Origin: Phyto melanocephala
Taxonomy: Eukaryota; Arthropoda; Insecta; Diptera; Rhinophoridae
Assembly (NCBI GenBank): GCA_941918925.1
Contig: OW799237.1
Span: 70,239,626-70,303,625 of the forward strand
Length of the DNA stretch: 64,000 nucleotides
Direction: 5' to 3'
Numbering within the stretch: position 1 is the first letter of the stretch; each line of letters opens with the position of its first letter. The notes under the pieces are model-generated. The model was not told where the DNA came from. It searched no databases and worked only from the letters and a program-made list of their open reading frames with translations. Positions 58,130-64,000 of this stretch are shown here, in pieces. Both the position numbers and the translations under genes were made by a program.

Positions 58130-58797
58130 TTCAATATTAATGGCCGTATATCGGCAATAACGCGGCGAATGTTGTCCTTCAAGTGGTGAATTGTTTCGCG
58201 CTTATCGGCGTAGGCAAGCGATTTTACATAACCCCGGCGGCATTAAATCGTAGGACCAAGGAGCCCAATTCGCGGGTCTGAAACGTGAAACTGTGCCGTT
58301 ACTAAACATTTCCTTGAATAAATCAATTGTGGCACAAGCTGTGTGACATGTTACGCCATCTTGTTGAAACCACAGCTCCTGCATATCATGTTTGTTCAAT
58401 TGATCAACGAAAAAACCAGTAATCATGGGTCTATAACGGTCATCATTGACTGTAACGTTCTGACCAGCATCGTTTTTAAAGAAGTATGCACCAATGATTC
58501 CACCAGTCCATAAACAACATCAAACAGTGAATTTTTCTAGATGTAACGGTGCCACAATATACACTTGATTAATTAAATCACTCCAAATATGGCAGTTTTT
58601 TTCTTGGCATATCCATTTAAATAAAAGCGAGCTTCGTCGCTAAATACAATTCGCTTTTAAAATCGGAATCGAAGCAATCTTGTTTTGAACCCATTCATGT
58701 TGAAATGCCAAACCCAACTAAACATAAATCACTTTACAGCTGACAAAATTGCCGCCAGTTCAAAAAAGTCTTGCCAACTTAAAGTTCTATATCTCTA
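58130..58797 (-). pseudogene. Mariner-family relic in the LINE RT
   Basis: Minus-strand reading: RFYLNGYAKKKTA-like start, then VTVNDDRYRPM, MITGFFVDQLNKHDMQELWF, QQDGVTCHTACATIDLFKEM and NWAPWSYDLMPP. Frameshifts break it near 58230 and 58600. Related to the copy at 56802 but clearly older. Confidence 0.65.
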
Positions 58798-59419
58798 TGA
58801 AATACATATATGATATATGGTCTATGGTGGACTTATCAGGTCTAAAACCGCAATGATATTATCCTATCAGGTTGTTGCTGTATGATTTTAATCGTTCACG
58901 TATTACGCTGAAAAAAATATTTTGTATGCAACAAAGAAAAGATTGATAGTTGGTGCAAATAGTACCGTCTCCTTTCTTGTGAATAGGGCATAATACACTG
59001 AGGTTCTTTGTAGTTCTTTAATCTGGCTATTGCTGTCTGTACCTCCATATAGTAGGGCGGTGGCATGTTGATACCGTTATCGTTGTTTAGCTTTTCAGCT
59101 GCAGAATTTATATTTGCAGAACTGTTGACATTATTTTCAGCTTAAATCTTGTATAAATGCTTCCTCCACAGCCTCAGTATGCCTCGTGCGTCCGTCACTA
59201 GATTCCCGTTGGCATCTCTGCCGGAAGACGCTCCACATGTAAACCCTTCAGTTTAACGTTTTATTAAATACTACGCTTTAGATTAGATTATAAAGTCGAG
59301 TAATCTATAGACTAGACTACATATATGCTAAACTTTGAACTAACATACATACATATATAATAGACTTTTAACTATGACCAAAGATTATACTAAAAATCTA
59401 ACTTTACTATAGATATTTT

Positions 59420-60480
59420 AATTATACCCTTCACCTTTGGTGCCAAGGGTCTGTATAGCTTTGTTATTCCGTTCTTACTTTTTACAATATTCAAATTGAC
59501 CCCATAAAAGGTGTATTTTCTGAAAGTTTGTAAATTTGGGAGTCGACTAAACAATGTCTGTCTGTTCGTATATTGGTTGTTATCAAGAAGCCTCCACCCG
59601 TATGTGGTATTTACCTTTGAAAACTTTTGGGAATAAATCACTATTGAAATTTAGCGAAAATGCCCCATAACTTTTGGAGATATGAACAAAGAATAATTAT
59701 TGCCTCTGCTTGGTTCCATATTTTTACCAAAAAAATTTACATTTTTCACTCCTAGGATAATTTATCGACACACTTGTAACTACATATAGATAATATATTT
59801 CTCTGGAGATATTTTGGATAAAGTGATTCCTAATTGGCAAAGTTATAGGCAAAAGTTAGTAAAAAAATTTATATTTTTAAGATACATCAGGTTTCTAAAG
59901 CTCCAAAATAGTTTTTGGAAACTCTTTTGACACCAAATTTTAAACCGTAGTCCCGAAAATTATTAATAAAGGAAACTAACAAATCGGTTTAAATTAAGTT
60001 GAGATACAATCACTAAAACACAGTTTCTTTGGTATTTTTGCTTAAATTTTAACACGAAAATAATTACTTCTAGCTTCTAGACTACCAAGAAGGTTAATGT
60101 GGGCATCAGATGCAAGAGCTTGACTAGCAAAATATAATACACTACAAAAGAGCATACAGTAAATTTCTTGTTGAGTTCAAGTTTAGTATTAAAAAATTTA
60201 CTCCATATAAGCCCCTCAATATTGATAGGAAATGAAAGCGCTTGACCAGAAGAAATTATCCGCAATTAACAAAATGGCAGTTAATTTTTTTCTCAATCCC
60301 AACAACATCATATCAAACGAAAGGGCTTAAAAAATGGCGACAGAAACTATAAAGTGATGTTGCGTATAACATTAATTCTGAAATCTAGGCTAGAATGTGA
60401 TAAATAGTCATACCTGGACACATGATGGTGAAGGGTATTATCAGATTCGGCACGGTCGAATATTGCACTCTTAATTCTTT
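59420..60480 (+). mobile_element. HINE element H, ending next to a channel exon
   Basis: Starts AATTATACCCTTCACC, core as in F and I, with decayed GATGGCG lines. It ends GGTGAAGGGTATTATCAG...GGCACGGTCGAATATTGC, CTCTTAATTCTT (the usual CTTACTTGTT, mutated). It lies in the same orientation as the host gene and its end is about 28 bp from the exon at 60508. Confidence 0.78.
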
Positions 60481-60507
60481 TTCGTTTTCTTATTTGCTAT
60501 TTTCCAG

Positions 60508-60862
60508 ATGGATTAACGACACTGACAACTGGTTGTATGATGATGAGGAGCTGCCTATGTTGTGTGGTAATTTAACGGGCGCCCGTCATTGTCCCTTGGG
60601 CTTTACGTGTCTGTGCGTTGGTGATAATCCCAATCATGGTTTTACGAATTTCGATAACTTTATGTGGTCAATGTTGACAACATTTCAGTTGATAACATTG
60701 GACTATTGGGAGAATGTGTACAATATGGTGTTGGCCACATCAGGGCCAATGAGTGTGTCATTTTTTACAGTGGTTGTGTTTTTTGGTTCATTTTATTTAA
60801 TTAATCTAATGTTAGCCGTAGTCGCTCTAAGTTACGAAGAAGAAGCCGAAATAACAAATGAA
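60508..60862 (+). CDS. NaCP60E: DSC1-type channel exon: pore loop and S6 of domain I
   Basis: Acceptor TTTCCAG. Begins by completing Leu, then WINDTDNWLYDDEELPMLCG and a Cys-rich loop (CPLGFTCLCVGDNPN). The pore helix is FTNFDNFMWSMLTTFQLIT, with LDYWENVYNM giving the domain I Asp of the selectivity ring (D of DEEA in DSC1 versus DEKA in para; only the D is in this window). S6 is VSFFTVVVFFGSFYLINLML, then AVVALSYEEEAEITNE. Sequons NDT and NLT are visible. Donor GTAAGT at 60863, phase 0. Confidence 0.95.
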
Positions 60863-60922
60863 GTAAGTGTTGAAATCAAAAGTTGGAAATGAATTTTGCG
60901 TTAAAGTATTCAATTGTTTTAG

Positions 60923-61150
60923 GAACGCAAAAAAGACTTATTGGATCATCGAGATGATTCGACATTTAGTTTCGACCCGTCCGTTCTAAATGTAAAAAAA
61001 TTAAATAAAAGCAATGGCAAAAAGAAAATCGATTCACGAAAAGGTGTCTTATTGGCCTCCTACAGTAAAAAGAAGACAAGACGAAAAAAACCCTCAAAGG
61101 GAACGGGCAAAGAAGGCGGCAACAATACCGACAGTAATGGCAATGGAACG
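60923..61150 (+). CDS. NaCP60E: DSC1-type channel exon: start of I-II linker
   Basis: 76 codons after a 60-bp intron. ERKKDLLDHRDDSTFSFD, then a Lys/Arg-rich stretch (KKKTRRKKPSKG), then Gly/Asn/Ser low complexity. The donor is placed at ACG|GTGAAT because that keeps phase 0 with the next acceptor; it is a weak donor. If not spliced, the frame runs 13 more codons to a stop at 61187-61189. Confidence 0.8.
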
Positions 61151-61223
61151 GTGAATATTTCGAATACACACTCACATTTAATGATTTAAAACTTATTAAG
61201 AAAAAAAATTAATTTTTCTGCAG

Positions 61224-61713
61224 CATCACAGTAAAAATGATTCACTCACTCCAACACCAAGTCCGAGTCCACGTCATAGCAGCTGTGAACGTCCCACCGA
61301 TTTGGCCTTAAATTGTGAACATTCCGATGAACAGAATGAACACAAAGACAAACAAAACACACGTCAATCACGCATCTGTTTTCAAGACGATGCGCAAAAG
61401 AATCCCAACATGTTGTATCCATCACATCCACTGATACCCAGTCGGCAGGCGAGTTCGAATTCAAATGGTGTCAATCGCGAACCTTCGCAAGACGATTCGG
61501 GCGTTGTGGACGATCACGATGAACAAGATATAACGGCTTCCGAAGTGGTCAATGTATCAGCGACCGATACACAAAATGATCATACGACTGTCACTTTGGC
61601 CTTGTCGCCACGGGAGGTGCGTTTAATTAAGTGCAATGGTAATATAGCGCGCATTAAAAAGCATAATATTTATGCTTTACATCCGGAATATTCTTCCGAA
61701 ATTGTTGTAATCG
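61224..61713 (+). CDS. NaCP60E: DSC1-type channel exon: I-II linker
   Basis: Acceptor TTTCTGCAG at 61223. Reads HHSKNDSLTPTPSPSPRHSS, an acidic/Ser-rich middle (SQDDSGVVDDHDEQD), then a more ordered end REVRLIKCNGNIARIKKHN and SSEIVVIG. Donor GTAAGT at 61714, phase 1. Cytoplasmic linker of unknown structure. The following exon, towards domain II, is outside the window. Confidence 0.85.
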
Positions 61714-61849
61714 GTAAGTGTGAGAAATAATTATTAAATGAAATATTTTATTTGAACTATTTGTTTAAGAAATAAATTTCCAGAAAAAGAGAATTTATTT
61801 ATATTTAGTCTAAAAACTGAACCTAAGCATTTTTGCAATAGGATTCATA

Positions 61850-62950
61850 TTACCCACTTCTATTTACTGCAATATTTAAGAAGTGGGCGTTAAACTAGGC
61901 GTGTCAAAGTAATATCGGTTAATAAATTCAACTTAGATATTGACACTCAGATATTAGTATTCTTAAAAATTTTTGTCCATAAATAAATTATATGAATTTA
62001 AGAAAAAGCGTTTATTAGGAAATGGGCGCTGCACTTTCATTTTCCGTTATAACAATAATAAAAACCAAGAACCTATATTTGCCAAACTTCAGAATCGTAC
62101 ATCTAATTCTGTCGGTTTTATAACCTATAAAATATACTACAACAGACACTGTACGGGTTAAATTTTAATACATTTGGATCTATAACTCCTTTCGTAATGT
62201 ACGGATATAAAAAATGTTTGGAGCAGCATATTTGTTTTGCCCAAGAAATATATCTATGAAATTTTTATATGGCCTACTCTTGCATAATAAGCTATAGTTC
62301 TCTTTCTAATAGACTGATTTAGACCATCTTCAATACCATACATTTCTAATTTATAGGAGAGCTCTTTCATTTCCAGCTCTATAGTGCTTATAGGGCCCAT
62401 ACACAACACCATAATAATTGTGCAATTAAGCTTTAAGCACACAATACACCAGCATGGTGGTACAAAATTCATTTTTTACCCAAAAATTGTGTGGAAAAGT
62501 TTGTAATGAATAACGAAAAAATTTGTGCTGCACTTATTATTGCTATTATCCTAAAACGAAAACGAATAAGGAGCAAAAAAAAAAACGTGTTTGGATGAAG
62601 AAATGGCTTTGAATTGGCATTTATATTTGAAATGTTGTATTTTTTTAATGTTTATGCCTTGACGATTTAACTTTTATGAGCTAAATTTACAACACACGAC
62701 TAAATCATGCTGGTACAATCAAAAAAATATCAAACTATTTTTGATAAAGCACCATCAGCTGGCACAATCTCACCGCAACCTCATACACGGTCAATCAGCT
62801 GGCACAGTCACTTGATTGCACAATTATTATGGTGTTGTGTATGGGCCCTATTACAACGGAAAGACAGGTGGATGGACAGAAAATATATGCATACCTTATT
62901 CCGTCTAAAATGAATATTTCGATGTGTTCAAAACGAAAAGATTATTTTCT
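61850..62950 (-). mobile_element. HINE-related element M, interrupted by a MITE
   Basis: Minus-strand relative of element J: CACATCGAAATATTCATTTT at about 62922-62903, GACTAAAT..., ATGTACGATTCTGAAGTTTG at about 62103-62085, AAGTGGGCGTTAAACTAGG at 61882. The insertion at 62391-62850 separates the parts. It lies in the channel intron after 61713. Confidence 0.65.
62391..62850. mobile_element. Harbinger-like MITE in element M
   Basis: 460 bp with about 38-bp inverted ends (TAGGGCCCATACACAACACC on both sides, continuing ATAATAATTGTGCAAT). Perfect TTA duplication (62388-62390, 62851-62853). The interior repeats CAGCTGGCACA and TGCTGGTACA motifs. No coding. The TTA duplication fits PIF/Harbinger. 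Confidence 0.8.
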
Positions 62951-63404
62951 TTTGGTGTTGTGTATAAAGGTACATGACCTTGACTTTTTTATGTAATTAA
63001 TTTTGACATAATCTACGTAAGTTAACAACAGCTTGTATCATATGATTTTTATATATGTAACCATTGATTCAAGTTCCAAAAACAGTTTTTTTTAATTTTT
63101 GTACTGCTTTTGCCATAAATAATATTTTTTTGGGGGTTGCCACCACTGCAAAATACTACACAAATGGCAAAAATTTCAAATCTATCGATCAGTTAAAGAC
63201 ACCACAAGAAATGTTTTAAATGCGACGAACTTGAATTTTCGCCCAATTGGCGCACTCTAAAAGATGTATTTAAAGTCTGGTACGTTTAGTCCTACAAATG
63301 TAGACATCTTGAGCAAATCGTCAACGATATTTTCGAAAAATATCTTTGAAATCATGCAAGACCGAAAGAGCGACAATAAAGTTCCTTTCGTACTGAAAAA
63401 TACA
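62951..63404. other. No gene recognised
   Basis: Intronic-looking AT-rich DNA; the overlapping 61-66 codon frames at 63257-63506 belong to the Helitron repeat or are chance. Confidence 0.4.
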
Positions 63405-63792
63405 TTTCGTGATTGGAAAATTGGACAGTGCCACGCCCATAAGAAATAAGTTATCATTTTTATCTACTTGTACTAGATCGATTTTTGTGAAACTTTGCAC
63501 ACACATATTGAGCTGTCATGACTATATAATTTCGTGATTAGAAATGTGGGCAGGGCCACGCCCATAAAAAAAGTTATAATTTTGAGGTACTTGCTCTGGA
63601 CCGATTTTTGTGAAACCTTGCACAAATTATTGAGTTCTCATGATTATACAGTTTCGCGATTAGAAAAGTGGGCAGTGCCACGCCTATTAAAAAAGTTTTA
63701 ATTTTTAGCTTTTTAAACTTGATATTCAATTTAAATTCAGAATGCAGTTTTATTCATTAAGGGCCGTAGCAACGCGCGCCGGGCCTTTCTAG
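63405..63792 (+). mobile_element. Non-autonomous Helitron, copy 3 (3' part)
   Basis: Plus-oriented: two to three 120-bp units (CGATTTTTGTGAAAC, GAGCTGTCATGACTAT, AGTGGGCAGTGCCACGCC), then GTAGCAACGCGCGCCGG and the terminal CTAG followed by T. The TC end is missing, so it is 5' truncated or diverged. Confidence 0.7.
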
Positions 63793-64000
63793 TTCTAAAT
63801 ATCTAACAGAAGTCATATAACTTATTAATATTGCCAATCTAATCTTTTTATTTCAATAAATTTTTTACTTATAATCTGGGTATTTGTTGAAACCAGACTG
63901 ACGCATTCAAAAATTTATATTTTACAAATTTATTCTACAAAAATAATAAATATTTTTGTATTTTTTAAATTTAATTTAGAGTTTTCTTAAATTGTTCTTT

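Larger units (their letters stand above)
56390..59260 (-). mobile_element. Non-LTR retrotransposon relic with two mariners inside
   Basis: Minus-strand RT pieces in order. From about 59250: LCPIHKKGDGTICTNYQ, NIFFSVIRERLKSY, CGFRPDKSTIDH (59010-58810). From about 58100: ELGISAKIVQLCIMML, RQGDALPCYFYNLLMEK, LTYADNIVIIGCNMRAV (catalytic YADD reads YADN). From about 56680: IYGP, HVDDRFLIRINHE, DVDVVKRIKIQR (C-terminal part). The gaps are exactly the mariner copies at 58130-58797 and 56696-57624. Many frameshifts. Not the same family as the LINE at 9965. Confidence 0.75.

Noticed and set aside
55150..61713. Assignment of the channel to para (the main sodium channel)
   Set aside because: The pre-S1, S2-S4, pore and linker wording differ from para and match the DSC1/NaCP60E type.
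61973..62161. 62-codon ORF after the channel exon as a further exon
   Set aside because: Inside HINE-related element M in reverse; no channel-like sequence.
1..64000. CRISPR arrays, bacterial operons, tRNA or rRNA genes, LTR retrotransposons, viral insertions
   Set aside because: None seen. The direct repeats are tandem units in Helitrons or microsatellites, no long terminal direct repeats were found, and the tRNA-like module is too short to be a tRNA gene.

Overview
The window is a very AT-rich, intron- and transposon-dense piece of an insect genome. GT-AG introns, a voltage-gated cation channel gene of the DSC1/NaCP60E type, a tiny intron-split RpL41 gene and many DINE-1/INE-1-like repeats (Helentron-associated, called HINE below) together point to a higher fly (Diptera, probably a calyptrate such as a blow fly or house fly relative). 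The species call is inference. Only two host genes can be supported; nearly everything else recognisable is mobile DNA in various states of decay.

Layout. 0-8 kb: a non-autonomous Helitron, a HINE with a long A/T array, a hAT-type element with AACCGG repeats, and two mariner-family relics, one with 28-bp inverted ends and a nested MITE. 8.15-17.7 kb: a four-level nest. A piggyBac-type element (TTAA duplication) is split by a hAT-type element (8-bp duplication). That is split by a full-length I-like non-LTR retrotransposon (13-bp duplication), whose ORF1 is split by a second hAT-type element (8-bp duplication). 18-31 kb: HINEs, a Tc1 relic, several mariner-family relics, MITEs and the 3' end of an autonomous Helitron helicase. 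31-41 kb: tandem and nested HINEs and a large Helitron with about seven internal 120-bp repeats. 41-50 kb: mostly unrecognised AT-rich DNA with a HINE whose internal module is inverted and small CAAGG-ended MITEs.

50-52.7 kb: RpL41 on the minus strand (two coding exons, 25 residues) with a 3-bp-duplication (Harbinger-like) element just upstream of its inferred start; that element contains a hAT-type element with a recognisable transposase C-terminus. 55.1-61.7 kb: six plus-strand exons of the DSC1-type channel covering domain I (S1 to S6) and the start of the I-II linker. The 4.3-kb intron within domain I is filled by a LINE relic carrying two mariner insertions and by a HINE that ends about 30 bp before the next exon. 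61.8-64 kb: the following intron, with a HINE split by a Harbinger-like MITE and a third Helitron copy.

The two host genes have no evident functional link. The N-terminal channel exons were not found in the window, so RpL41 either lies inside a channel intron or just upstream of the channel gene. The mobile elements give a readable relative chronology, because many have intact target-site duplications.
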